This document shows, in pieces, positions 41,877 through 53,107 of a stretch of DNA of 64,000 bases. The DNA is from Macrothele yani. Taxonomy: Eukaryota > Arthropoda > Arachnida > Araneae > Macrothelidae. Where the stretch lies: assembly GCA_039090855.1 (NCBI GenBank), contig CM077027.1, positions 102,466,424-102,530,423 on the forward strand, read 5' to 3'. Within the stretch, counting starts at the first letter, position 1. Every line of letters starts with the position of its first letter. Under the pieces are notes generated by a model that saw nothing but the letters and a program-made list of their open reading frames with translations, did not search any database and had not been told where the DNA came from. The translations under genes and the position numbers were made by a program.

Positions 41877-43793
41877 ATGGAAACAGTAACAAAATTAACT
41901 GGGTCTAAGAACAAGTTGCATGTGAACAAATTATCAGGAAAAACCAAAATGTTGATGCAAAAAAGAAGAGAGATGAGGACAACTAAAGAAGATGTTACTT
42001 CCAAAGTGGAATATATAGAGCTACGCAAGACAGTACGAAAAAGTATCACTGAAGATGTAAGGAAATTCAACTGTGAACTAGTGAGGAAACCAATTGAAAA
42101 CAACCAAAGCCTAAAGATAGCAAAGGGAAATCTCAGTAAGGGAAGAAAACAGATTATAGCATTGAGAAAAGAAGATAGTTCTGTAACAAGAAATAGAGGC
42201 AGAAGTTTGACAAGAGTGAAAGATTTCTACTCGAAATTATATGAAAGGAATGATACATGTACTCCAGACATCATGAAAGGTACCAGTAACAGAGTTCTTC
42301 CTGTCCTCCCAGCAGAAGTTGCACATACAATCAAGAACATGACGCTGGGAAAAGCTCCAGGAGAAGATGGAATTACTGTAGACATCATACAAGCAGCAAG
42401 TGGAGAAATCGAAACAGTACTCACCCAAATTTTCACTCGATGCCTTAATAAAGAGAAGATTCCTGAGGATTGGAACAACGCTACAATGATCCTGCTACAT
42501 AAAAAAGGTGACATTGAGGATCTCAGGAACTACAGACCTATCAGCCTCCTATCAGGGGTTTCTAAAATCTTCACTAAAGTTCTTTCACACCGCTTGAAGG
42601 TAACACTGGGCATGGCTCAACCGAGAGAACAAGCTGGATTCAAGAGTGGCTACAGCACAATAGATCATATCCACGTACTGAGAGAACTAATTGAAAGAGC
42701 GAGGGAATATGAACTTCCATTGCGCATGGCTTTTATCGATTATGAAAAAGCCTTTGATTCGGTGAAACCATCAGCAGTTACAATGGCTCTGAAATCCTGC
42801 GGTATTGAAGATGCATACATTAATATTATTAATAACATCTATGAAAATGCAAGTGCAAAGATTCGGCTGTTTGAAAATACAACACACATAAAAATTGGAA
42901 AGGGAGTGAGACAAAGTGACAGCATATCTCCGAAGTTCTTTAATGCCACATTGGAAAATGTCTTTCAATCACTGAACTGGGAAAACAAAGGGATAAAGAT
43001 TAATGGAGATTATCTAACCCACCTTCGTTTTGCTGATGACGTAGTCATTTTTGCAACTAGCCCATCAGAGCTGCAGAGTATGATCCAGGAACTTGCTGAC
43101 AAGAGTAAAGAAGTGGGATTAAAAATGAACTTTCAGAAGGCAAAAGTGATGTTCAATGCTTTTACAAGAAATGAAGATTTATCGATTGATGGAGAAAAGC
43201 TGGAGATAACAGACACGTACGTTTATCTTGGACAGCAGATATCAAGTGAGGGTCAGATTGATGAAGAAATTAATCGGCGTATAAAACTTGCCTGGAGAGC
43301 TTTTGGAAGAAACAGCGTAATTTTCAAGAGCAATATGCCATTATGTCTTAAAAGAAAACTGTTTGATCAATGCATTCTTCCAGTGCTTACGTATGGTGCA
43401 GAGACGTGGGCCTCAACTAAAAGAGACATACAAAGGCTGCAGACAATTCAAAGTAGCATGGAGAGGTGCATGCCTGGTGTAGCCAGGAGAGATAAGAAGA
43501 GGAACTCGTGGATCCGGAAAATGACGAGAGTGGAAGACATCATGATCAGAGTTAAATCCCTGAAATGGCAATGGGCTGGGCATACTGCCAGAAGGACAGA
43601 CCATCGATGGACAGCCGGAATTTTAGATTGGATTCCAAGGGACAGGAAAAGACCCAGAAGAAGACCGCATGGGAGATGGGTGGATGAAATTCGAAAGTAT
43701 GCGGGAGTGACATGGAGGAGACTGGCACAAGACAGACCGTCGTGGAGGAAACTTGGGGAGACCTTCGTCCAGCAGTGGATTGATAATGGTTGA
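41877..43793 (+). pseudogene. LINE reverse transcriptase, long open frame (638 codons)
   Basis: RTE-type RT with LGKAPGEDGI, RNYRPISLLS, FIDYEKAFDSV, GVRQSDSISPKFF and the catalytic LRFADDVVIF. The thumb/C-terminal part follows: VYLGQQISSEG, LTYGAETWAST and RWVDEIRK. The frame is fully open, so this part is young or little decayed, but the protein cannot be made with its endonuclease because of breaks upstream. Similar proteins are often mislabelled craniofacial development protein 2. Confidence 0.92.
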
Positions 43794-43815
43794 CAATGAT
43801 GATGATGATGAATGA

Positions 43816-44668
43816 CATCCCATAATTTATATAGCATTGTTCTGCAACTTTATCAAACATGGGTGAGTGTTTTCACTAATTTCACCAAAGTAGTGAAAAC
43901 ATTTTAGCCCTGTTCAGCCCCCACCCCAATGCTGTTAACATACGTAGATTGTTGTGCCTCCCGATTTTTCCTGATGCCGGGCCTCTTGAAACATTTCAGG
44001 ATGAAATGAATGGTCAAAGAAACTATGGAAATAGATAGACATCCCTTCCCCACTCCGCAGTTGGGAAAGACGTCGGTTAATCGGGGGGTGGGGGGAGTGG
44101 AAGTTTGGAAGAGTAGATTTTTTTAATGCCTAAACATATTAATCAGAGTTTTCAGGCTCGTTTGGGCCCGGGCGGGCTAGGGCTGACATACTTCGGGCTC
44201 GAGCTCTTGAAATTGAGCCCGAACTCAGCTCTTATGAGCACAGCACTAATGCCTCCAACAACCAACGGGAGTAAAATCACCCCCCCCCCCCCGCCCTCCC
44301 CATCTTCCTTGGGGAATATATAGAACATTTTCTACACACCCCCGCCCTCTTGCAACATACAATACATACATTCTCGTTCCTCAGCTACTAAGTGAACCCA
44401 AAAGTTCGCAAACACACATGGCCCATCTATTGTAGTTTGGATTCTAGCAGTTGCCTGGAAGGGGATTTTTCCCCCTAATTCAAACTAGAAGTCCCTCCGC
44501 TGGTTATAATTACATTGTGTGTATTTCGTTTATAAAAAAGTGTTGTGGTTCAGTTATGTTTTTAAAGCAACTGAACTGAAAACATTTTTAAGAAAGTAAG
44601 AAAGAAAGAGACAAAATATACTTGAAGGGGCCCACCGGGAAATGTCCACGTGGACCAATCCGCCCCTG
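43816..44668. other. Right part of the hAT element, non-coding
   Basis: C-run at 44279-44292 and GGGCCCGGGCGGG-like palindromic sequence near 44160. No transposase motifs recognised. Confidence 0.4.
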
Positions 44669-44865
44669 AACAGAGCTCACCTAGCCCGAAGGGGCCATGG
44701 CCACATCCTGTCGACTCTACACTCGCACCCACCTGTCAGCGTCAGCTCTGTACAGCTGAAAACGTTATTCATCTTAACATACGATGAGGTGCCACTCTGC
44801 ATAGGTTCACTTTTGATGTTTCCAGCACTAGGCGAGGTGTGACGTCCGATGACAAGCAGTCTATA
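44669..44865 (-). pseudogene. Tc1 transposase middle part
   Basis: At DNA level it matches 19490-19670 of the sister Tc1 (the HRKFRLAW to ELTEGCW region). It is bounded by the hAT element on the left and the THAP/YqaJ-type element on the right. Confidence 0.8.
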
Positions 44866-45146
44866 GAGCCTTTGCACGTGACGTCACAAAACTGTCTGCT
44901 AGACTTCCGAGAGGTTAGAAAGTACCCGAGCTGGTCTGTTTCCATGCTTTTCAATGGCTGCTGCTGCTGTAAATAGAGTTGAAAGAAATGTTCTTTCTGA
45001 CAAAGTTTTCCATCTTAATGTGAGGGAAAAGCAACGTTACGAAGAAAATTTTAGAAATAATAGTATAGAAGATTCATATGATATACGCGAAAGATATTTT
45101 TATCGTCTGGAAGTTTGTGTTGCTACGGACCTTCCTGATCTAACTA

Positions 45147-46552
45147 CACTGCTGGCCACCCAAAATGCAACACCAAGAAGGACACGAGATAGCAAAGCCA
45201 GATTTACTGGACACATAACAATAGATACAAAAATGAAACGATTGAGCTTACAGGCCCGTGCGACTTGCAGAGCACGCAGATATCAATAGTTCGTGTGACC
45301 CCATGGCTGGCAATAACGGCCGCCACACGCCGCGGCATCGAACGAAAGAGGCTTGGACGTGGACTTGGGGTATGTCGGTCCAGGCTGCTTCCACACATTG
45401 CCACAGTTCATCAAGCGTAGCAGCGGGTGGTCCTTGCCGGGCCACTCGGTTGCCGATCAGTGACCAGACGTGTTCGATGGGCGACATATAGGGAGAATAG
45501 GCGGGCCACGGCAGCAATGACACCTGGTGGGCCGTGAAGAATTGTTGTACGATGCGTGCCACGTGCGGGCGCGCATTGTCCTGTTGAAACGTGGCCGCTG
45601 GCAGGTCCTGCAGGTAAGGGAGGACTACAGGCTCCAAAACGTCGGAGATGTAGCGGTGGCTGTTGAGTGTACCGGCGATGCGTACCAGAGGGGTGCGGGT
45701 GTCATATCCAATTACGCCCCAAACCATAACGCCAGGCGACGTACCGGTATGGCGATGCATAATGCAGGCGTCATACAGTCTCTCGCCGCGGTGCCGCCAC
45801 ACGCTGATCCGACCATCGTGATGTTGCAGGCCGAAGTGGGATTTGTCGGAGAAGACAATGTCGTGCCATTCCGTAGTCCAGGTGCGGCGTTCAACTGCCC
45901 ACTGCCGCCGCACTCGCCGGTGGTGTAACGTCAATGGTAATCGGAGCAATGGGCGTTGTGTGACAAGTCCCCGCTCCTGCAGACGACGTCCAACGGTACA
46001 TGCTGACACAGGTTGTTGCGCAACACACCTTAATTCCTGCGCTAACGTGCGTGATGTGGCGGTGCGAGCCGTCAAAGCCCGCCGTACAACATGCCGGTCC
46101 TCTCGTTCGGTGGTGTGCCGTGGCTGCGGCAATCACTCACGAGGGTCCGTCCGACCCTCCTGCACCCACCGAATCCATACTCGCCTCACTGTGGCTGGAT
46201 GTCGTCCCACACGGGCGCCGATGTATTGGTACGATAAACCGCTGTTGCGATAAGCCACTATTCGTCCTCTGTCGAACACCGAAACGTTCTGGGATGACTG
46301 CCATATTCTGCGACGAGGCATGAGGAAGCTTACCACGCATAGGCCCGGCAGCACAACACACTTCCACTACTTACACCCCGCCTTCTGTGCACCCTTCTTA
46401 TAGTGCTTCTGGTGGCGTGCCGGGCGCACATGATTTGCATGTGCCCTGCAATGCTAATCGTTTGCATGCCCTCTCGCGGGCGACGCATGCTGTGAATTTC
46501 AGGCCAATCGGATGCTTCCTTCTTGGTGTTGCATTTTGAGTAGGCAGCAGTG
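45147..46552 (-). mobile_element. Tc1-like element, family B, copy 1 (1406 bp)
   Basis: TA at 45145-45146 and 46553-46554. Inverted ends CACTGCTGGCCACCCAAAAT and CACTGCTGCCTACTCAAAAT. The same family, in the same orientation, lies at 62239-63638. Confidence 0.93.
45204..46354 (-). pseudogene. Tc1 family B transposase, nearly complete
   Basis: The N-terminal part (46354 down) has MPRRRIWQSSQN and GLSYQYIGARVGRHPATVRR (helix-turn-helix). The main frame (46132 down) has VFSDKSHFGL (first Asp, but the following Glu is Lys), TFQQDNARPH (second Asp) and YMSPIEHVWS (Glu). The last [15 protein letters not shown] motif is in another frame, so a frameshift lies near 45360. Another break separates N and C parts near 46133. 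Confidence 0.9.
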
Positions 46553-47132
46553 TATCACGGTATTTATAGCTATTTAATAGGCAGTTTTTCATGTTATACC
46601 GGAAAAACTCTAAAAGCTTATAAAAGCATTGATGCATATAAATATTTTACCAATGGGTGGGTTAGAAATGTACTGTATTAATTCTGAAGACTGAAAACGA
46701 AAAAGTTCTGACTGGTTCCAGTGTGTATTGCAATTAAAATAAGAAAATACCGACTTATCATATCCCAAAAAACAGACTATTTTTTCATCAAAAAAAAAAA
46801 AAAAAACAGGTCCGGTAAAACGGACGACACAATAATGTATGACAGCACCCTTTAATTCTATGTGGACGTATATTCTTAAATTTTGGTTCGAAAACAAAAT
46901 GACATCTGTTTCAGCATTTAGAAATCAGTAACAGTACAAAATCTTGAAAGTTTACGAAAGCTTAACAATTTCCGATTCGATAGTAAACGTAATCCGTCAG
47001 GCATTCTGAGCATTATAAACAGAATAACAAGGATTTGCGTAAAAACTTGAAAATAATACATAAGAGTGAGCAAGAAAATGTAGCGATACAAATTCGACTA
47101 TTAACGTAGTAAAATATGCAGATTTACAATAC

Positions 47133-47298
47133 CTGAAATGAAGTGTTTACTGCATATCGTGTCATACTGCCTCGGCGACCATGCCTTCCGATTTACGGCT
47201 ATTTTCCACATAATCAGGCGTTTTTCTGCCTTTGGAAAGCGATAAAAGGAAATTCCACTATCTTACTCGTACTTTGAGAAGCATCCATACGCCATACA
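47133..47298 (-). pseudogene. THAP zinc-finger exon of the ISL2EU-like element
   Basis: The minus strand shows a C2CH THAP signature: CMAYGC, then SFYRFPKAEKRLIMWK, AWSP, and ICSKHF, followed by a splice donor (CAG/GTATTG at 47132). THAP domains bind the ends of P-, Kolobok- and ISL2EU-type transposons. One in-frame TAA follows KYE. The rest of the transposase was not found and is probably deleted. Confidence 0.75.
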
Positions 47299-47453
47299 AC
47301 TTTTAACCACTTCTAAAACTTCAAACAATCGAGTGACAGAGGATCCAGAAATCGCTTCCCCATGCTAATCCTATGGGAACCTTAGCAGCCGAACTTTCTC
47401 TTAACCACCCGGAAGTAGCCGTGACGTCAAAAATGACGTCGGTGCTAAGGCTC

Positions 47454-47970
47454 TATAGCGGCACATGAGTAGGGCGTCGACTTCCGTATCCCAGGGTATG
47501 TTACTTGTGCCATACCATTCGCTCTCTGACGCTGCTTGAGCCTCCGACATTTAACCTGGCTGTGATTTGCGCCGCCGTTGTCGAGCGGTCGGTCTGTACG
47601 AGTCTGGATAGTCTAAGTCGCCTCTGGTCATCGATCCGTGTTTTCGACCAGCACTTGCTCTCTGGGCTCTGGTACGTCCGTAGATGGTATACTCACGGTA
47701 CACCCTTGATAGGTTGCCCTCGAGAACCGTAGGGTTCTTACCACTTGGGTAATAGAATGACCCATTTGTCTTGCGCTGACAATGGGTCCACGATCAACGT
47801 CTCTCAGATCACCATGTTTACCCATGTTCTTCGATTGCGATACACTGTTGGGAAGCCATTCTGCCCGCCTATTTATCACCCGCATTCGCTTTGGGTCCGT
47901 TCCACTCTGTGGGGGAGGGGGAATGCCCATGTCAACTGTCCATCATCTCTATCTCTAATATTTTGCCTAC
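47454..47970 (-). pseudogene. Tc1 transposase N-terminal part
   Basis: It matches 18679-19480 of the sister Tc1 at DNA level, without the SINE found there. Fragments such as VSARQMGHSITQVVRTLRFS are helix-turn-helix motifs. It ends at the right edge of the ISL2EU-like element. Confidence 0.82.
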
Positions 47971-48860
47971 TAACGGTATAAATTCGGGCTTAAGATGCAT
48001 AAAGATAAATGTCATTATCCAAAGAATAGATGATAGGAATGACTTCTGAGAATTATAAGACTGTAACTATAGTCACAAGGATTCTTAGAATTAGCAAGTA
48101 CACTGAAGGTAATATCAAAAACGACTTACAATGGATATCCAAGCAATGGACAACTAAGGATAAAAAACTTCTAAGAAACATAACATATTTGACTAAATTA
48201 ATCTCCAGTGAAATAAATTTGTTTTTATTTGGAGTATTTGTTAGGATTTGGAATATCGCATTGAAGCTGGTAAGTTTAACAGACCAAATTACACCGAACT
48301 TGAAGGTAACTAATGCTTCATACTTTTAACATCTCGTCGCCTCATTATATTTCCATTGCCTGATGTGTCTAACTGCCACAGAGAACATAAAAACGTAAGA
48401 GTTCAGATGTGACGTTAAGTTCAGAAAGTGTAACAAGAGGCAACCAAATTTATATAAGAGACTGCAAGCAGAAAGGAAAAGTTAAAATAGGTAGTACAGG
48501 CACATATCCAAGATTTCTGTTTGAAAAATTGTATATATATGAAGTGCGTGTGATATATTTTTGTAATTCTCTGAATACATAGAAAGAAAAAGAGCTATTT
48601 CTTCACGCCTTTTAAGCGTTGTTTAAAATTTTACAAACACCTTGTTGCTCTCACAAATAACGTAATAATAACCCATAATTGCGTATAAAGTTTGTACACT
48701 GCTTATCTACTTACAAGTAATTTAATTAATGTTAATAATTTTGCACAATACTATTTTATACGAAAACAGAAATCAATGAAGTCTTAAAAATATTTCGCTT
48801 ACCTCATAAAGCTAGAGTTTAGAAATATAAAAAGGTAATTCAACATGTTAAACTCCTCAT
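47971..48860. other. Unassigned AT-rich stretch
   Basis: A 99-codon open frame at 48030-48329 has no motif I recognise and is not supported as a gene. Confidence 0.3.
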
Positions 48861-48864
48861 AAAA

Positions 48865-49070
48865 TAATGTTAAGCCGTCTCGATCTGCTTGACAGTTTGT
48901 CGAACACTTTTGCTTCGGTTAATAAAACGTCCCAGTGAACTGACATTAGCGCCAGTCCTGTCAGCCTTCCTTGCCCTGTTCTGTTTCTTGGAAATGATCT
49001 GCCTTCTCCTATCGTAAAATGTAGAACAAGTAACCAGAAATGCCCCGCTAATACTATACAACACTGAAAG
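48865..49070 (-). pseudogene. hAT transposase C-terminal fragment
   Basis: On the minus strand RLTGLALMSVHWDV, then KVFDKLSSRSRRLNIIL and a stop match the end of the hAT dimerisation domain (GLALLSIHRDI...RRLDLIL in relatives). Upstream coding sequence is lost. Confidence 0.7.
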
Positions 49071-49408
49071 TTGCACCGATTCAAAACATTGCGATTATTA
49101 CGTTTTAGGATGTGCTAAACGCGAAAATGAATTTATTTTTCTCCTAGCATCTAACGCTGTTGTGATAGGCAGGGTGTCATCCCTACAAAACGGGAATATC
49201 TGGCGCGCACGTGCGGTTGAAACCCCTGGTATTAGGCTAAGGGTCGAATGTACTCCTCCCATTGTATGACTCATATCCGGTCGGCCAGAGCTTTCACTTG
49301 TTTTGTTTGTGAGAACTAAAAGCAGTTACTTCTCTTTCTTCATGGAGCTGTTCGGAGCATTTTACGTACTACTCCTGCTTAGTTATAATGTAGCGGAAAC
49401 GCAAATGT

Positions 49409-50990
49409 GTGAACGCTCCAAATCTCTTTTGTTATGTGTGCGGTGAATTGACTACGAAATCTCAAAGCAAAATAATTTCTCCGCTGATTAAGAAGGCGTG
49501 TTTCTTTGGTTTCAATCTTGGTGATCAAGATACGATTTGGACGCCTCATGTATGTTGCAGCAAATGTTCGCGATATTTAAGAGGTTGGTTAAACGGCAAG
49601 CACACGTCAATGGCATTTGCTATCCTAATGATTTGGAGAGAACCAAAAGACCATGTTTCCGATTGCTATTTCTGTTTAACTAATGTATATGACTTTTCTT
49701 CGAAAAACAAACCAACGTAGGCTACCCTGATTTACCTTAAGGCATGAGACCTGTTAAGCAAGATGATTTCCCACTAACCCCCAAACCGCCGGGTAAAATG
49801 AACCTTGGATGACGAAATATCAAATTCCTCCTCTGAAGCTGGACCATGTGATTCTACTGATCGCGAATACCTGCCTGAATCAGAGGATTCTCATTTCATT
49901 TTACAGTACGAGCTGAACGACCTGGTGGGACACCTGAATTTCACGAAAAACCAAGCTGAACTGTTAAGTTCTCCGCTACAAGGATGACATCTCTTCAGCC
50001 TGACACTAAACCTAGAGAAAAGTTTCTGTCGTCTGCTTTCTCCAAGAGTGGTCATCTTGTTTATTGCAATGATGTTAATGGACTGTTTGCCGAGTTTGAG
50101 AGGGACCATAATCCCGAAGAATGGTGTCTCTTCATTGGTTCTTCCATGACTAATTCTAAAGGCGGTGTTATTACACAATGGAAACATTATCCGTCAGTAC
50201 CACTAGCCTATGCTGCGCGCATGAAAGAAACTCACCAGAATATGGATCTTCTTCTTAAATCTATTAATTACTCCGAACACGTGTGGCAAATACAGTATGT
50301 GAGAACCTCAAAGTAATCTGGCTTCTAACAGGAATGCAACCAGTGTACACCATTTTTTTTTATTCTGTGCTGTAGGAAAATTGGGTTAGGGAACATCGTT
50401 ATGAGGTCAAAAAGTGGCCTTTGAGAGAAACTTTTGTGCCTGTATGAATTGCAAATTACTCGTTGATTGCGACAAAACTTTATTTCTTCCACTCCACATC
50501 AAGTTGGGCTTGATGAAAAAGTTTGTTAAAGCTATGGATAAAGAGGGCAGTGGATTTCAGTATTTGAAGGGAAAGTTCCGTAGATTGAGTGAATCAAAAT
50601 TATAAGAATATATTTTCATTGGATCACAAATCTGGACCATCATGGAGGACCCAGTGTTCGCGGCAAAACTCGCTGAAACCGAAAAAGCAGCGTGGTTTGC
50701 ATTCAAAGCCGTTTGCGCAAACTTTCTGGGAAATGTTAAGGCGGAAAACTATTGTGAATTAGTGGAAGCTATGATAGGCATACAAGGTTATGGGGGTGCA
50801 ATATGTCCCTTAAAATCCATTTTTCCACTTGCACTTGGACTTTTTCCTGCCAAACGTAGGTGCGGTGAGCGACGAGCACGGAGAAAAATTCCACTAGGAT
50901 ACATCCCAAATGGAAAGTGGATATACGGGATGGTGGTCACCACGCATGCTTGCTGACTATTGCTAGTTTCCTATTACAGAAGTTTCGGAG
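49409..50990 (+). pseudogene. Broken copy of a repeated, uncharacterised insect protein family
   Basis: Consecutive frame-shifted blocks are NLFCYVCGELTTKSQ (possible zinc ribbon, with CxxC pairs at CYVC and CCSKC), MIWREPKDHVSDCYFCLTN, LYELNDLV-like and NDVNGLFAEFERDHNPEEW, LHIKLGLMKKFVKAMD, TEKAAWFAFK and ENYCELVEAM, then ...MLADYCWF-like. This multi-copy family is common in arthropod genomes and looks transposon-derived, but I cannot name its function. At least four frameshifts or stops occur. Confidence 0.65.
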
Positions 50991-51585
50991 TCCAGTTACA
51001 AGCGGAAATCTTCCAGAAAAACTTTTTAAAATGTGAGTAGCACACCCAATTTGTTTATATTTTTTGGCATGTTTGTAGCAATCTCTTTTATTTATAAACC
51101 TTTCCCGACCGCATTTATGTATTCAGCATGTTATTCTTAGCTGGAATGACCAATTAAAAAACTCTTTATATGGCAAAACAATTGTAAAAAAAAAACTGTA
51201 ATGAAATAGTATTTATTTTTAATTTTCTATTGTTCCCTCAGAATTTTAATTTGAGTTCCTAAAAAGTTGGTAGGTGATAGAGCATTTTAGATTTGAAATT
51301 CTAAATCAGGACATGTTAATTAGTCAAAATTGCCTACATTTGTTTCGGAGCAAAGAAACAAAAAAAGAAAGAGTTCAAATTTGTTATTCATGTAATTGCA
51401 CACACAATTTATCACTAACTTGTCTCCAATGTCGAACAGGTGGGGCTACTATATTTTTCCAATATATTTTTCTTGGACACTGAAAAAGAAAAAAAAAGCA
51501 CAGAACAACAATGAGATTTTAAAAAATAACCATTTTTTTTTTATTCAGCACAATTTTCAGCATAACATAATTAAAAAGCAGGCCC
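50991..51585. other. Unassigned AT-rich stretch
   Basis: No gene recognised; poly-A and poly-T tracts occur near 51188 and 51532. Confidence 0.3.
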
Positions 51586-51679
51586 GGCCCGTTAAAGTAC
51601 TTTTCATGTTCCACCCTGGTTTATTATGCTTCACTTTCTTCATACCCGAACCCAGCCCGATCAGTGCAGACCTCTACAG
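51586..51679. mobile_element. Decayed hAT-type terminus
   Basis: Read in reverse complement from 51679, CTGTAGAGGTCTGCACTGAT followed by CGGGCTGGGTTCGGG resembles hAT ends that begin CAGAGGTCTGCAC. The partner end was not found. Confidence 0.4.
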
Positions 51680-52330
51680 CAAACAATAAATGCTTACAGC
51701 AATTTAATAATTCGCAAAAGTTCATGCTTAAATGCATTGATTTTGTGAATAATCAAGACTAAGGTTTCTGCTGCTGTAATAAAAACTGTCTATCTATAAG
51801 ATGCATATTTAAACGTTTCTGCGGGAATCTGGACCCCCTGGTCCCTCCCACTGGATATACGTCTCAGTCAGTGATGTATACTCAAGGCTAGCTAGGCTAG
51901 CTGCGAAGCCCAGACAATGCACAAATAAAACTGAATTAAATATACACAAATAAAAGTCAATTATCAACGGTATTAAAATATGTCGTTGCTTCCACTGCGA
52001 AAAAAAAAAAAAAACCGCGTGCGAATTCGCTTCTTTGACTCAGTCTGGCGAGCGAAAGCCAAAGGCATAACGCAAGCAGCTATTCCAGTCTTCCCAGTTC
52101 TGATGCGAAAACCTTCCGTACCATCGCCTGCTAGCGTTTCCATGACAACATAAATCAGCTGGTAGAGCGGATTGCCCTATTGCTTTGGGAAACGGTTCGC
52201 TCCGGAAAAAGAAGACTTAGACTATGTCAGTCACTCGCATACTCCCGCCCATAAGAGTGTTTCGCGAGTGTTGTTTCAATTTTTGTGAAGTGTCAATGAA
52301 TTAAAATCAACGATATAATATCTTAAATTC
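51680..52330. other. Unassigned, upstream of hAT fragment
   Basis: A-run at 52002-52015. Possibly internal sequence of the following hAT fragment. No other feature recognised. Confidence 0.3.
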
Positions 52331-52715
52331 GTGGCTTTGTTCGATTCGAACTGTTTTGATAAATTTTGTGAAAGCTTCCCTGAACATCTACTGCCAGAAT
52401 TTAAAGAACACTATGTTTCAAATTTTGATACAGCTCGACTAAAAAATGAACTGAAAGTGTTTTATTCCCTTGATGAATACAAAAACGAATCAGTAAGAGA
52501 CATTACGTGTTAGATAAAGTTGAATAAATTGGACATAGTGTTTAGTGAGGTGCACAAATTAGCAGACCGCATATTAAACTTTCCATCAACAACTGCCGAA
52601 AGTTTTTCAGCATTAAAAAGAATCAAGATATATCTTTGAGTCACACAAGGAAATGCACATTCGAAAAACTTGTCTGTTTTGTCAATAGAGAAAAACATTC
52701 TTTTTTGAATATGAA
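52331..52715 (+). pseudogene. hAT transposase C-terminal fragment
   Basis: The plus strand encodes HLLPEFKEHYVSNFDTARLK, LKVFYSLDEYKNE, then (after a stop at 52511) LDIVFSEVHKLADRILNFPS with TTAESFSALKRIKIYL and LSVLSIEKN. This is the hAT dimerisation region of the zinc-finger MYM-type branch. Three stops interrupt it. Confidence 0.75.
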
Positions 52716-53107
52716 AAAGTACTGGGAAGAAACATTTTATGAAAACGTAACACTCAAGTTCACACAAAAGGAAAGAAGGATGGAGTTCATGTACAAATAA
52801 AGTATTCAGAAGAAGAATGGAGTTCATGTACAAATAAGTGTTCAAATCCTAATCCTCATAATTATTTGTTATCATGTTAGCAATAGCATGTACCTAAAAT
52901 TTAGAAAAAAGTTACTTCTATTACTTAACAATTAAAAATTAAACTTCGCAATTTAAAAAAAGGTACTGAGCGGGAGGGGGGGGGGAGGGGGGATATGCCA
53001 CACTTTTTGAAGAAAAAATAAATCCGAATATGTACCAATACCCAGCTTTCAACCAGTAAGTTACTTATAAAGCTAGTAACGCAATCATGGTCATTAATTT
53101 CAAATAG
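52716..53107. other. Unassigned stretch with G-run
   Basis: Includes a G-rich tract at 52970-52992. No gene recognised. Confidence 0.3.

Larger units (their letters stand above)
40690..43815 (+). mobile_element. RTE-clade LINE inserted in the hAT element
   Basis: A 5' leader from about 40690, an endonuclease (from 40836), a reverse transcriptase to 43793, and a short 3' end with a (TGA)n run at 43798-43811. Such microsatellite tails are usual for RTE elements, which lack poly-A. Exact ends and target duplication were not resolved. Confidence 0.85.
39521..44668. mobile_element. hAT-type element, 5.15 kb, carrying an RTE LINE
   Basis: It has 14-bp perfect terminal inverted repeats (CAGGGGCGGATTGG) and the 8-bp duplication AACAGAGC at 39513-39520 and 44669-44676, diagnostic of hAT-superfamily insertion. 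No transposase of its own is recognised. Direct repeats of about 90 bp recur at 39770 and 40275. The LINE accounts for about 3.1 kb. Confidence 0.88.
44954..46690 (+). pseudogene. Accessory gene of the ISL2EU-like element, split by Tc1
   Basis: From ATG 44954: MAAAAVNRVERNVL, YEENFRNNS and RLEVCVATDLPDL. Then, after the Tc1 insertion (45147-46552), [19 protein letters not shown]. These blocks recall the N-terminal part of insect proteins with SWIM and YqaJ-like nuclease domains that accompany ISL2EU transposases. The nuclease domain itself is missing here. A splice donor (GTACTG) may follow. Recognition is from memory and needs a search. Confidence 0.5.
44866..47453. mobile_element. THAP/YqaJ-type (ISL2EU-like) DNA transposon
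   Basis: Inverted ends GAGCCTTTGCACGTGACGTCA (left) and GAGCCTTAGCACCGACGTCA (right, reverse complement). TATA lies on both sides, compatible with a 2- or 4-bp duplication. A plus-strand gene starts near the left end and a minus-strand THAP gene near the right end. Two convergent genes, one with THAP, is the ISL2EU layout. P or Kolobok cannot be excluded. Confidence 0.6.
39010..47970 (-). mobile_element. Tc1-like element expanded by two insertions
   Basis: Three pieces (39010-39520, 44669-44865, 47454-47970) are consecutive parts of one minus-strand Tc1. The sister copy at 18679 shows the uninterrupted order of the N-terminal two thirds. Ends are inverted relatives (TAGACAAAACATTAG left, TAGGCAAAATATTAG in reverse complement right). 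Subtracting the inserted elements leaves 1.2 kb. Confidence 0.85.

Noticed and set aside
45527..46323. Plus-strand open frames over Tc1 family B (45.5-46.3 kb)
   Set aside because: Long because the element is GC-rich there; the minus strand carries the DDE motifs.
48030..48329. 99-codon open frame as a gene
   Set aside because: No motif, AT-rich composition and no splice or promoter context.
52130..52150. Second X-box (GTTTCCATGACAAC)
   Set aside because: It departs from GTNRCC at the fourth base, and no host exon follows; the next coding sequence is a hAT fragment.
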